Source: a virus
DNA: 64,000 nt
Strand: one strand, 5' to 3'
IMG/VR virus record: IMGVR_UViG_3300049846_002130
Span: 1 to 64,000 of that record
Shown here: piece by piece, positions 18,159-26,993 of the stretch
Position numbering within the stretch: position 1 is the first letter of the stretch
How the letters are laid out: each line of letters starts with the position of its first letter
The notes under the pieces: model-generated
The model's database searches: none
The model's input: only the letters and a program-made list of their open reading frames with translations
What the model was told of the DNA's origin: nothing
Position numbers and translations under genes: made by a program

Positions 18159-18174
18159 GGGGGCCGAAGCCCCG
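18159..18174 (-). terminator. Terminator before the hairpin array
   Basis: Leftward GGGGC-TTCG-GCCCC, then CCTTTTCTTTTATGG. The ATGG is the start of the 9-bp hairpin at 18128-18149. Confidence 0.75.
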
Positions 18175-18178
18175 ATCA

Positions 18179-18277
18179 TCAGGCGATGCGCCCGATGATC
18201 AACCCAATACCGAATCCCACCATCGTCATGGCAATGATGGCAATGCAAGAAGCACACATAAGGATGATGATGCCCAT
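18179..18277 (-). CDS. Tiny hydrophobic protein, 32 aa
   Basis: CGGAGGTTAAC precedes ATG 18277. The product begins MGIIILMCASCIAIIAMTMV and continues GFGIGLIIGRIA: one or two membrane passes. It has a terminator on each side, and the Shine-Dalgarno follows CTTTTACGG directly without a leader hairpin. Confidence 0.5.
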   Translation of the reverse strand: MGIIILMCASCIAIIAMTMVGFGIGLIIGRIA

Positions 18278-18300
18278 GTTAACCTCCGTAAAAGAAAAGG

Positions 18301-18327
18301 GGGCTATATCTCCTATGGATATAGCCC
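18301..18327 (-). terminator. Terminator plus CTTTTACGG junction
   Basis: Leftward GGGCTATAT..ATATAGCCC, then CCTTTTCTTTTACGGAGG. Confidence 0.7.
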
Positions 18328-18338
18328 ACTAGTAGGTG

Positions 18339-18488
18339 TTAGTAGTCCTTGATAAGACTACCGAGCACCCACTCCTCGCCATCGATACCCTCGTTATTGA
18401 GAGCATGGAGATAGCGCACGAACATCCTCGTACACACGCTTCCCTTACGGTAGGCGTTAACGAGAACGAACAGAGCGGTGGTACGCAT
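18339..18488 (-). CDS. Small hypothetical protein, 49 aa
   Basis: TTGGAGGTACC before the ATG gives MRTTALFVLVNAYRKGSVCT. It is a helical protein ending EEWVLGSLIKDY. Its leader has a GATGC-ATTCA-GCATC hairpin after CTTTTTATGACC. It is the first supported leftward gene next to the divergence point. No family is recognised. Confidence 0.55.
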   Translation of the reverse strand: MRTTALFVLVNAYRKGSVCTRMFVRYLHALNNEGIDGEEWVLGSLIKDY

Positions 18489-18769
18489 GGTACCTCCAAG
18501 ACATGTAGATGCTGAATGCATCATACAGAGGTCATAAAAAGAAAGAATAAAATAAAAAGAGGGGTCAATACTTTAGGCCGGTGGGCTCCGAACTCCGGAT
18601 TGGATAACCATGATATATCTACCTGGTCCACAAAATTATATATATAATATATTACATAATCCATAGCCACATATTGCTTATATCTATACCAACTACACCG
18701 ATGCTCCAGCTTAATCTGCACTATCTTCTACTTGCACTTGCACTATGTTATACTTTTTACGGAGACTGC
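18489..18769. promoter_or_regulatory. Divergent intergenic region between left and right arms
   Basis: About 280 bp separate the last leftward gene from the first rightward one. It contains the CTTTTTATGA motif on the left strand and an AT-rich tract around 18640-18660 (ATATATATAATATATT). Just before the first rightward gene TATACT lies 17 bp after a weak TTCTAC. Both arms should be started here, but no promoter can be fixed by eye. Confidence 0.4.
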
Positions 18770-19045
18770 ATGACCAAACCCCAGTTACTACGCTATAGCA
18801 TGGCACTCAATCAACATCGCAATGCACTTGCCACCACCTTGAACTCTCTTAGTTCTGTACCAGAGTTACAGTTCTCTGTGTTGGTGAAGTCGAGCCCAAA
18901 AGGACTTGACTGTACCTACGCCAACAAACTACATGCATTTCACTTACTTGATCCTCATAAAGAATTGCCAATATTACGAAAACTTGTTGAACAAACAACC
19001 TCCATGATAGAAGCACTAGAGCGAGAAGTAAATGAATCAGCTTGA
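18770..19045 (+). CDS. Hypothetical helical protein, 91 aa
   Basis: The ATG at 18770 with ACGGAG upstream gives MTKPQLLRYSMALNQHRNAL. It is an all-helical protein (LRKLVEQTTSMIEALEREVN at the end). An in-frame ATG at 18674 would add a hydrophobic stretch that overlaps the promoter-like region. It is the first gene of the rightward morphogenesis operon and overlaps the small-terminase-like gene. Confidence 0.6.
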   Translation: MTKPQLLRYSMALNQHRNALATTLNSLSSVPELQFSVLVKSSPKGLDCTYANKLHAFHLLDPHKELPILRKLVEQTTSMIEALEREVNESA

Positions 19046-19751
19046 GCAACGTCAAGAACAGTATGTTCGAGAGCTACTTGAATCACAGCCAACTAAATAT
19101 GAACGGTGGTTTAATAAACTAAATAAGACCAAACAAGAGCGGGTGGTAAAGAAAAGCTCTTCTATTCGCCACGGCCTTACGCATATAGCGCCCCTACAGT
19201 GTCTTGGTCCAACTAAATGTCCGTTCTTTAACGCCTGTCCTATTCCCGAGGACCCCGATAGGCCGGGGCCAAATTCTGATTATCCAATCAACATGCCTTG
19301 TGTGTTAGAAAGTAATTATGTAGCTCAAAGAGTTGTAGACTATATGAAACAACTACAGGTTGATCCTCAGGACCCAATAGAGATGAGCCTTATTAATGAA
19401 CTGGCTATGATGGATTTGATGAAGAATCGTGCTGTGTTAGTTATGTCTAATGGTGACTCTCTTGGTCAGGGACGGGATTTGTTAGCAGTAGATGAGTTTG
19501 TAGATGCCGAGGGCAATACCAGGCACTCTATAAGGTCCCATCCAGCAGTAGATATACTAGATAAACTAGAACGTAGAAGGACCAAGCTACTTGATAAGTT
19601 CTTGGCAACAAGGGAATCTAAGGTACGTATAGTAGGTAGTCTAGAGGGCCAGTCTGCTCTTCAGCTAGAGATACAGAAGTTAACAGCATTTATTACCCAA
19701 CTACAGGCCAAGCCTCTTGAACTGGAGCTTATAAATGAAGACCTCGACTAG
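19032..19751 (+). CDS. Putative terminase small subunit, 239 aa
   Basis: Residues 50-95 contain a Cys cluster (CLGPTKCPFFNACPIPEDPD, then CVLE), probably a metal site. The C-terminal helix (DILDKLERRRTKLLDKFLAT, then RESKVRI) resembles the end of P27-type small terminase subunits. The position, four genes before the large terminase and at the head of the packaging block, fits. It could instead be another DNA-binding protein. Confidence 0.5.
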   Translation: MNQLEQRQEQYVRELLESQPTKYERWFNKLNKTKQERVVKKSSSIRHGLTHIAPLQCLGPTKCPFFNACPIPEDPDRPGPNSDYPINMPCVLESNYVAQRVVDYMKQLQVDPQDPIEMSLINELAMMDLMKNRAVLVMSNGDSLGQGRDLLAVDEFVDAEGNTRHSIRSHPAVDILDKLERRRTKLLDKFLATRESKVRIVGSLEGQSALQLEIQKLTAFITQLQAKPLELELINEDLD

Positions 19752-20094
19752 CCGTGGGAGCCCCCGCCGCTCCAGTAATTACAGATCCACAAAGGTAAAG
19801 CCACAGGCACCTAAGCCAAAGGTAGAGCCGGTAGCTGTGCCTAAGCGAAAGGCTGTGCCATTGCCTGGTGCAGCTACTGGCGATACTGGTTCGCTACTTG
19901 CTGCTGCCCTTAAGGCCAAGGTGAGGTTGTTAAAGCATCTGCTAGATGTTGTTGGTAATCCAGTAAGTGTTAGTGTAGAGGTACACGATGACCAATGGGT
20001 ACTGCTTGTTCATGGGCCTAGGCCACCAATGAAGTACTTTGATGACTATAAGGTCTTTTGGGCTCGTAGCAAGGTATTAGCTGGACAAAAATAA
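19735..20094 (+). CDS. Basic Pro-rich hypothetical protein, 119 aa
   Basis: The first 50 residues are basic and Pro-rich, probably disordered (STKVKPQAPKPKVEPVAVPK). A folded C-terminal part follows (LLKHLLDVVGNPVSVSVEVH). Overlaps of 17 bp and one base with its neighbours show operon coupling. Function unknown. Confidence 0.65.
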   Translation: MKTSTSRGSPRRSSNYRSTKVKPQAPKPKVEPVAVPKRKAVPLPGAATGDTGSLLAAALKAKVRLLKHLLDVVGNPVSVSVEVHDDQWVLLVHGPRPPMKYFDDYKVFWARSKVLAGQK

Positions 20095-23078
20095 TGCATA
20101 GCTTGGCTCAAAACTCGGTCATTCTGGACACGGAGACACTCGGACTTTCTAGAGGTGAGGGTCTACACGAGGTAGCTGTATATGATCTGGCTACCAACCA
20201 AGCACATGAGCTACTACTTACTCCCAATAGAGTGGTTGTGCAGGCAAAGACTAAGCAAGAGCATACTAGATTAGCTACCAGTGCATTAGACGAACATAAG
20301 CTAGAGAGAGCTAAAAAGTGGCTTAGTATAATCAGGCGCAACCTGATCAGCGAAGGCCAAGAGGTACCGTATAATAAGTTACTGTCGGTACTAAAGAGTA
20401 CAAAGCCATGGCTTTACGAGGCGTTGCAAAACCATCCACATCTACTTGGCAAGCCAGATGTTTCTGCAGATGAGCGAGCAAAGGCCTTGGGTTTGGTTAA
20501 GCTAAGTACCAGGACTATTGAGCCACATGAACTTTCAGCTGCTCTTAAACCTTTGGTTGCAGGCAAGACCATCTGGGGTGCCAACGTAGCATTCGATGCC
20601 AAGGCTCTTGGTGCAGTATTTGGTGGTGCTGCCGCTGCTGGCCATGTGCAAGACTTTAAAACCATGTTAGAAACTCATGGGCCTACTACCGATCCACTTT
20701 ACGTTACCGGCGTAGAGGTTAATAGGGCCAGAGCACTAGCTCAGGAGTCAGGAGACTGGACTGGAGTATGGAAGGCCTATAAGGCAAATGCGCCCAAAGC
20801 AGGGGAGACTGCAGTAAGAGATATACAGGATGTACTGCGGGCTATGATGAGCTATGGCAAAAAGCTCGGGCTTGTTCAGGCAGATGATGTCTACTGGGGT
20901 ACGGGTCTAGATGTCGTTTATAGGCTTATGGGTTCGGTGCATGACAAGAACTACCTTACTCACAAGGAAGCGCATAGAGCCGTAGAAGATTCAGTAAAAC
21001 ACAGTCGCTATATCTTAGAGCGGGCCCTGACCTGGACTGAGGCGCTAGAGAGTGTATTTGATGGTCAGAATGTTGGTCACGATCTGGTAAAGATGGCTAA
21101 GAGTAAGCAGGGGGCCCTATATGAGGTAGCTGCGTACTTCAATAAGTTACAGGTACTCAAACCAGAGCTACTCAGGTCTTCGTTGGTACAACGTATCGGG
21201 CGTGGGGCTGTCGATATAGTTGAGCAACAGGCTACGTGGCAACGAAATGGTATAGAGGCCACTAGGCTGTTGACTCAAACAACGCCTAGTGGTAAGCAGG
21301 TACAGGTACCAGTCAATATGAGCAAGCGGGTACGTCTTGGCTCGCTAGATGAACTAGGTGCATTTCTTACAGCTGAAAATCGATATGGCCAGGATCCTAC
21401 TGAACTTATAGAGCAGTTCAAGGGCCTGATCTCCTCTGGCACCTCAGCGCAAAAGAAGCAAGCAATAGCACAGCTACTACATACGGAAACATCAGGAGCT
21501 ATAGATAAGGCTATAGCTAAGCACATGCAGGTACTGGAGTCTAATGTTGTAGAACCGGGGCTTAGGTCTATCAGGGCCTCTCAGATGACCAAACAGCTGT
21601 CAACGTTGCCAATGCCCAAGATGGCTTCAGTCGCAGCTATGGCTGGGGTTAGTTTAGCAGCAGTATCAATAGTTGGTAGACTGTGGCAAGAGCAGGGTCG
21701 CCAAAGACAAACTCCTGGTAACCCATCGGTAGTTTCTTACAACTATCAACAGTGGTTAGCTCATCAACAAGAGTTCTATGACATGGATTCAGGAGACCAT
21801 GAGAATGGACTGCTGGCTCAGATGCGTCATCGCTCAACAGACTTTGGTTCCCCTTATCAAGGACCTGTTGGTTCCAGCATGGTGTTCCATGATCAGCAGC
21901 TGCTAGAAGAGCGGGAAAAGTGGTTACGGGCGCAGTATGGTGTACGTCACTTTGATCCAGAGGTTGGGCTTTTTGGTATCAACAGTGTGTTCAATCGTGC
22001 ACGACATCTAGGTTATAGGTATCTGCCAGGTGGCGAGTCTGTTAAGGACGGCTATGCGGGCTTAAGAGGCCGAAACCTGATGAGTGTAAATCTTGGACAG
22101 GGTAATTGGCGAATCTCTGTTCAAGATGCTGATACTGTTGTTGTCAAGAAGGCTGGAATTAGAGGTCGTATAGCAGATTTGTTTGGTATGAATGCTGGCT
22201 ATAGTTTTCGTTTAGCTGGTATTGACGCTCCAGAAACAGAACATGGTGGGCGCCGAGGTGGAGCACAGCCCCATGCAGAGCAGTCTATTCAAGGCCTTAA
22301 GGCCATGTTGGCACAGGCTGGTAGCCTTCAACTTGTTTTTGACCCTATGCAAACAACCTATGGTCGTGGCCTAGGTGTTCTTGTATCTGACAAGGGCAAC
22401 ATTAACTACGAGCTAGTTAGAAGAGGTTTAACTGGACACCTCCCATTCGGTAAGTCAGATGAGGCTATGATCGACTATCGGGCACTAAAATCTATGGAAA
22501 CACGAGCTGCCACCGCTCATCGGGGTATGTGGGCCCAGCCTTTTTGGCAAGCTATGTATGATGTGAGTGCAGCAAGTGGCAGTCGACCAACGTTCAACAC
22601 CCTTACACAGTCAGATAAGATTGTGCAAAACATAAGTACTATGGATACTGTGGCGTTAATGGAGCAGGCGCAAGCACAGGGAATGTATAGCACCGCCATG
22701 GCTTTAGAAGCATCTAGGATTGGTAAGTTCTCTCATCAGGGAGTAGATAATGTTAGGCCAGCGGTAACTGGCTCCAGTACAGCATTTTATAACTCTTATC
22801 TACATGAGGCACTAGTTGATACCAGTCAGTGGATGAAGACACATGGTAGTGGTAATAAGCCGAATCCTGTTAGTCGAAGGAATAACTATGGTAAGTTAGA
22901 TAAGGCTCTTGTTATTGATAGTATGGGCAACACAACTTCTTCTTGGAGTAGAAGGAGATATAATGCTATGAATCAGTATGGGCCAGACTTAGATCGTAAG
23001 TATAAGATGATGCTTGAGCAACAGCAAATTAACAACACGTTATTTGATTCACAAATTAACCACCATAGGATGCAATAA
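20094..23078 (+). CDS. DnaQ-type 3'-5' exonuclease fused to a staphylococcal-nuclease domain, 994 aa
   Basis: The N-terminal part has all DEDDh exonuclease motifs: D12-T-E14 (VILDTETLGL), D168 (NVAFD) and H294...D299 (HRAVED). Around residues 510-531 is a hydrophobic Ala/Gly-rich segment (ASVAAMAGVSLAAVSIVG). Residues about 670-830 form a staphylococcal-nuclease domain: D680 in DADTVVV, FRLAGIDAPE with D711 and E714, and R758 in YGRGLG, matching the catalytic Asp/Arg/Asp/Glu/Arg set. The fusion of the two nucleases in one chain next to TerL is unusual. It may process packaged DNA, or be ejected to degrade host DNA; the sequence does not decide. Confidence 0.85.
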   Translation: MHSLAQNSVILDTETLGLSRGEGLHEVAVYDLATNQAHELLLTPNRVVVQAKTKQEHTRLATSALDEHKLERAKKWLSIIRRNLISEGQEVPYNKLLSVLKSTKPWLYEALQNHPHLLGKPDVSADERAKALGLVKLSTRTIEPHELSAALKPLVAGKTIWGANVAFDAKALGAVFGGAAAAGHVQDFKTMLETHGPTTDPLYVTGVEVNRARALAQESGDWTGVWKAYKANAPKAGETAVRDIQDVLRAMMSYGKKLGLVQADDVYWGTGLDVVYRLMGSVHDKNYLTHKEAHRAVEDSVKHSRYILERALTWTEALESVFDGQNVGHDLVKMAKSKQGALYEVAAYFNKLQVLKPELLRSSLVQRIGRGAVDIVEQQATWQRNGIEATRLLTQTTPSGKQVQVPVNMSKRVRLGSLDELGAFLTAENRYGQDPTELIEQFKGLISSGTSAQKKQAIAQLLHTETSGAIDKAIAKHMQVLESNVVEPGLRSIRASQMTKQLSTLPMPKMASVAAMAGVSLAAVSIVGRLWQEQGRQRQTPGNPSVVSYNYQQWLAHQQEFYDMDSGDHENGLLAQMRHRSTDFGSPYQGPVGSSMVFHDQQLLEEREKWLRAQYGVRHFDPEVGLFGINSVFNRARHLGYRYLPGGESVKDGYAGLRGRNLMSVNLGQGNWRISVQDADTVVVKKAGIRGRIADLFGMNAGYSFRLAGIDAPETEHGGRRGGAQPHAEQSIQGLKAMLAQAGSLQLVFDPMQTTYGRGLGVLVSDKGNINYELVRRGLTGHLPFGKSDEAMIDYRALKSMETRAATAHRGMWAQPFWQAMYDVSAASGSRPTFNTLTQSDKIVQNISTMDTVALMEQAQAQGMYSTAMALEASRIGKFSHQGVDNVRPAVTGSSTAFYNSYLHEALVDTSQWMKTHGSGNKPNPVSRRNNYGKLDKALVIDSMGNTTSSWSRRRYNAMNQYGPDLDRKYKMMLEQQQINNTLFDSQINHHRMQ

Positions 23079-23950
23079 TGAATTCATTTATAAGGCGAGC
23101 TGTTGGCAATAGTATGGAAGATATGCAGATTGGGCTTTTGCAGTCTATCGGTGGTGATTTACTTCGTCGCGAACCAGATGGTACAGTTGTTAGCTCTTTG
23201 TTTGGTTTTGAGGTTCCAGTAAAGCCCGGTGTGGGTATTGGTAAGGGCTCTTATACTGGGGCCGGTGGTAAGCTTGGAATGGGACTGGGAGCTGCTGCTC
23301 TGGGTGGAACTGTATGGGATGCTTATCATGGTTATCAAGATCGAGGGTTAGTCGGGGCTGGTAGAGCCATAGCACTTAATGTGGCTCTTAATGCTGCGCT
23401 AGCTAAGCATGGTCACACTATCGAGAATATAGCGGGGGTCGCAACCTATAATCCAGGTAGATTTATTACCGCCACGCAATTAGCTAAACTTGGTAAGGTG
23501 GGTAAGGTAGCTGGTAATGCTGCCAACCTTACAGACTTCTTATTGAGAGGCCTATGGGGTAGTGCTATTGGTGAAGGTGTAGCTGGAGCTTTAGGTGGAG
23601 GTTTATTTAGCACCCCCTTTGGTATGGCTGGATCTTCCATTGGCGCCCGTATAGGTCTAAGGGGAACGGTAGCCATGATGGGTGTTGGAGCTGTGGTTGG
23701 GACCGGATACTTGGCTGCTAAGGCTGGAGCCTCGGTACTTAAAGCTGGATACAGGCATACGCAAACAAAGAAGATGATAAATACAGATGGTGATATGAGT
23801 TCGTTCATGACGCAGAATGCATTTACTCAAAGAGCTAGGGCCGTCGCTGCAATAAGTAAGTCGCATATGAACGCTCGCTCGGCGCTCGGACAAGAGGCGA
23901 GTTTTTTGTCGATGCCTTCGCGTAACTATCACTCTAATTACAGGATGTAG
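23078..23950 (+). CDS. Gly-rich membrane-segment protein, 290 aa
   Basis: Long Gly/Ala-rich hydrophobic stretches (LGMGLGAAALGGTVWDAYHG; GAVVGTGYLAAKAGASVLKA) give several potential membrane or glycine-zipper segments. The C-terminus is polar. It shares this style with the proteins at 26167, 45886 and 54901. It sits between the nuclease fusion and TerL and may be virion cargo that contacts membranes during DNA entry. No family is recognised. Confidence 0.65.
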   Translation: MNSFIRRAVGNSMEDMQIGLLQSIGGDLLRREPDGTVVSSLFGFEVPVKPGVGIGKGSYTGAGGKLGMGLGAAALGGTVWDAYHGYQDRGLVGAGRAIALNVALNAALAKHGHTIENIAGVATYNPGRFITATQLAKLGKVGKVAGNAANLTDFLLRGLWGSAIGEGVAGALGGGLFSTPFGMAGSSIGARIGLRGTVAMMGVGAVVGTGYLAAKAGASVLKAGYRHTQTKKMINTDGDMSSFMTQNAFTQRARAVAAISKSHMNARSALGQEASFLSMPSRNYHSNYRM

Positions 23951-23953
23951 TAA

Positions 23954-26179
23954 ATGAATGCGCAGTTAGAAGAGCAAATAAAGAGTAAGCTATTTACAGC
24001 CAACGAATATGGCTATGTACATAGAGATCTAGATGCTGAATTAGATGCATCAGAAATTGATTATCTGGTAAAAGAGTATGGAATAGAAACGACTTATTCT
24101 TATAGTGGTGACACTCAAGTTCCCTTAAGGCCAATGTGTATTAACTGTAAGGCCAGCCATATCTTCAAATACAAGGATCATCCCAACACAACTACAAATC
24201 ATGGCTTTGAGATAGATTGTAAAGGGGTGCCAAGAGCTTTGCCACCGGGGACTGCACAACTAATTGATAAGTATGCTACAGAAAATGCAGTAGATAGAGA
24301 GAAAGCAAAGAAGATTATTTCTGCAACCATTGATCCTGTAGCTTGGTTTGAGTTGATGTTTAACTTTAATGTTGAGGGCCCAGATGGCGAGAAGGAAGAG
24401 GTTCGCTCATATCAAAAGGAAGAGCTACGGTGCACGGCAAAGAGAAGAGCACTAAGATGGGGACGTCGATCTGGTAAAACCTTTATTGCTTGTGCCATGT
24501 TGCTTTACTCTATTTTTAATAGAAAGTATTTAGATGGTTTTGATGAGCGAGGTGAGCCTAAGTATAGGGGGCCGGTTATTCTGGTAGCAACACCATTTCA
24601 GTCCCAGCTTGTAAACGTGTTTGAGCAGTTAGAGAAACTACTTAACAAGCAGATCTCTTTACGTGAACAGGTTACTACTGGTACAGCTGGTAACCTTTAT
24701 GTTCAGAGTCCATTCTTTAGGATGGAGTTTTCTAATGGTGGAAAGATCTACGGGTTTGTGACCGGTGTAGAGATCAAGCAAGATGGTAGTGCTGGTGGCA
24801 GTATCCGTGGTCAGAGCGGCGACATAGTTTATATTGACGAAATGGATATGATTCCAGAAGATATTATTAAAAAGGTTATCATACCCATTCTATTTACTCA
24901 TAAGCATACAGAATTTATAGTTAGTAGTACGCCTATTGGTAAGGCTGGCGAGTTTGCTAAATTCTGCAACGAAAGCCCCCGTTACCGTGAATCATACTTT
25001 CCGAGTACATGTTTGCCTTTCTGGGAAGATGTAAAGAAAGAACTTAGTGATGTAGATCCAAAAGACGACGGGTTTATCTCCGAATACATGGCTGGCTTTA
25101 TTGAAAGTTCGAGCGGGGTATTCAAGAGCCTGTATGTATATGATGCAATGAGAGACTATGTGTATGCAGATGCTAGGTTAGATAATGCTAACTGGTGGCG
25201 AAATTTTGCTTCTGTCCCGAATCGTTCTGATCTTGTACACATAATTGGTATCGACTGGAATAAAAATGCGGGCTCTGAGTTTGTTGTGGTGTCCTATCAT
25301 CCACCAAGTAATCAATATTGGATTTCTGAAGCTACGAATATTACAGCTAACTCGTTCTCATCGCTTAGCTTCAAAGATGAGGTTAAGAGACTAAATTATG
25401 TTTGGCAGCCGGCATATATATATGCTGACGAAGGATATGGCCATACAATTATCGAAGATCTTCTTTATGAATCACAACAGGTGTTACTCAAGGGACCAAA
25501 GACATTACTAGAACAACAGTTGGCTAAGCTTTCTACCAGGTTGAAGAGTTTTAACTTTTCTCAAAGGGTTGAGTTAAAAAATCCCTTTGACGGTACGGCT
25601 ATAGAAAGAACAGGCAAAGAGTTCTTAGTTGAGAATGCTGTTAGGGTATTTGAATCCGGGAACCTAAGAATACCTGTATCTGATAATGTGTTAAGAAAAC
25701 AATTGACCAACTACGTGGTGCTTCGTAGGCACCCCTCTAATAATCGTCCAGTATACGGTATGAAGTCTGAGAGTGTTGGCGACCATAGACTGGATGCCTT
25801 TATGTTGGCTCTTGGTGGTATATTCTTAGAGCTAAATCCACTATATTCTCGTAACTTTTGGCAAGGAAAGAATAACTTTAGGCAAATGGTTAGGACACCG
25901 TTGTCAGAAGAAAATCTTAGTGAGCAGCAATTCAATAATTATAGAATTCTGTCAAAGAAGCTTGGGGGCACTTCAGATCTTAATAGTCGAACCAGATCGG
26001 AAATCCCACAAAGTAAAGCCACCCAAAATGTTTATGAGACTTTTATAAGACAGGCAAATCACAATACGTATGACCCAGAAAAAACTAGACCTTCTAAATC
26101 GATACCTGTTAGTCCTGTAGCTAAAATAGGTATAATCAACAGGCAACGAATTAAACGGGGTGTCCCATGGCAAACTTAG
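23954..26179 (+). CDS. terL: Terminase large subunit, 741 aa
   Basis: ATPase motifs are clear: Walker A GRRSGKT near residue 171 and Walker B VYIDEMD near 293, with a coupling STP motif in FIVSSTPIGKAGEF. The nuclease domain has its first Asp in IIGIDWNK (about 435), an acidic YADEGYGH segment (about 490) and GDHRLDAF (about 610). It packages DNA into the prohead through the portal. The N-terminus adds about 140 residues with a few cysteines (RPMCINCKASHIF), longer than a minimal TerL. Confidence 0.95.
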   Translation: MNAQLEEQIKSKLFTANEYGYVHRDLDAELDASEIDYLVKEYGIETTYSYSGDTQVPLRPMCINCKASHIFKYKDHPNTTTNHGFEIDCKGVPRALPPGTAQLIDKYATENAVDREKAKKIISATIDPVAWFELMFNFNVEGPDGEKEEVRSYQKEELRCTAKRRALRWGRRSGKTFIACAMLLYSIFNRKYLDGFDERGEPKYRGPVILVATPFQSQLVNVFEQLEKLLNKQISLREQVTTGTAGNLYVQSPFFRMEFSNGGKIYGFVTGVEIKQDGSAGGSIRGQSGDIVYIDEMDMIPEDIIKKVIIPILFTHKHTEFIVSSTPIGKAGEFAKFCNESPRYRESYFPSTCLPFWEDVKKELSDVDPKDDGFISEYMAGFIESSSGVFKSLYVYDAMRDYVYADARLDNANWWRNFASVPNRSDLVHIIGIDWNKNAGSEFVVVSYHPPSNQYWISEATNITANSFSSLSFKDEVKRLNYVWQPAYIYADEGYGHTIIEDLLYESQQVLLKGPKTLLEQQLAKLSTRLKSFNFSQRVELKNPFDGTAIERTGKEFLVENAVRVFESGNLRIPVSDNVLRKQLTNYVVLRRHPSNNRPVYGMKSESVGDHRLDAFMLALGGIFLELNPLYSRNFWQGKNNFRQMVRTPLSEENLSEQQFNNYRILSKKLGGTSDLNSRTRSEIPQSKATQNVYETFIRQANHNTYDPEKTRPSKSIPVSPVAKIGIINRQRIKRGVPWQT

Positions 26180-26991
26180 CTAGTAGAGCACTTAGGTTGG
26201 CTGACCCAATGGCAGGTGTCATACCCTTTTCATCAAAACTTGGTATGGCAATATCTAGCGTAGCTGGCAATCAGCAGGCAGCTGGGCGCTCTGTAAGAGG
26301 GGCTATTGATGTGTTGCCAAGTCGCCCAGCAAGCCCTTCATTATTAGCCCGTGCAGGGCGAAGTGGTGCTAAGCAACCTCCGGTTCTTCCATCACAGCTA
26401 ACCCCAGCGAACTCTACAGCTTTGCCTCGTTCGTCACGACTGATGGGACGCCCTCGGCCTCAGACTCCTGCACGAATTGCCATGGGTGGGGCAGCTTTGC
26501 CTTTTTCTCCTCCCCCAATTGCTACACCGGCTCCAAGTGGTCTAGCTTATAAAAGAAACATGGGACCGCTCAATATGCCAAGACCTAGTATTGGAAAGCC
26601 AATTAGTGCAGCTGGGGTTCCTACCCTAGGTGCTAATTCTGGATTAGGATCTATCGCTTTGGCTGGGGCTCTTGGTGGAATAATTGGTGGATATTCTAGT
26701 GGTGATATGTGGGGGGCAGCTAAAGGTGCATTTGGTGGTGCTTTTTTGGGAGCGATAGCTGGTGGTGGCATTCCATATGCGTATAAGTATGGAGCAGATA
26801 TGGCTTTGTCTGTTAAGGGAGTTAGTCAGTATAGTGATAGTATTGTTCGGGTCGGACAAACTTTAAATACTGCAGATTCACGTAGAGCTTTATTTGCTGC
26901 TGGTGGTATGCTTGGTGGCGTTGCTTTTGGTGGCAGTCGTAATAGTCGGAGAGGGTTCAATAAGGATCGCGGGTCACGAATAGGGAGATAG
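26167..26991 (+). CDS. Gly-zipper membrane-segment protein, 274 aa
   Basis: The first 140 residues are Pro/Ser/Arg-rich and probably disordered. Residues about 155-205 are a Gly/Ala-rich hydrophobic region (IALAGALGGIIGGYSSGDMW; GGAFLGAIAGGG) with glycine-zipper spacing, and another short one is near the end. The tail is basic (RNSRRGFNKDRGSRIGR). Probably a minor virion or ejection protein. No family is recognised. Confidence 0.6.
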   Translation: MANLASRALRLADPMAGVIPFSSKLGMAISSVAGNQQAAGRSVRGAIDVLPSRPASPSLLARAGRSGAKQPPVLPSQLTPANSTALPRSSRLMGRPRPQTPARIAMGGAALPFSPPPIATPAPSGLAYKRNMGPLNMPRPSIGKPISAAGVPTLGANSGLGSIALAGALGGIIGGYSSGDMWGAAKGAFGGAFLGAIAGGGIPYAYKYGADMALSVKGVSQYSDSIVRVGQTLNTADSRRALFAAGGMLGGVAFGGSRNSRRGFNKDRGSRIGR

Positions 26992-26993
26992 AG

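Noticed and set aside
18521-18721. Leftward 66-aa ORF in the divergent region
   Set aside because: Poor ribosome-binding site, AT-rich low-complexity content and overlap with the probable promoter region.
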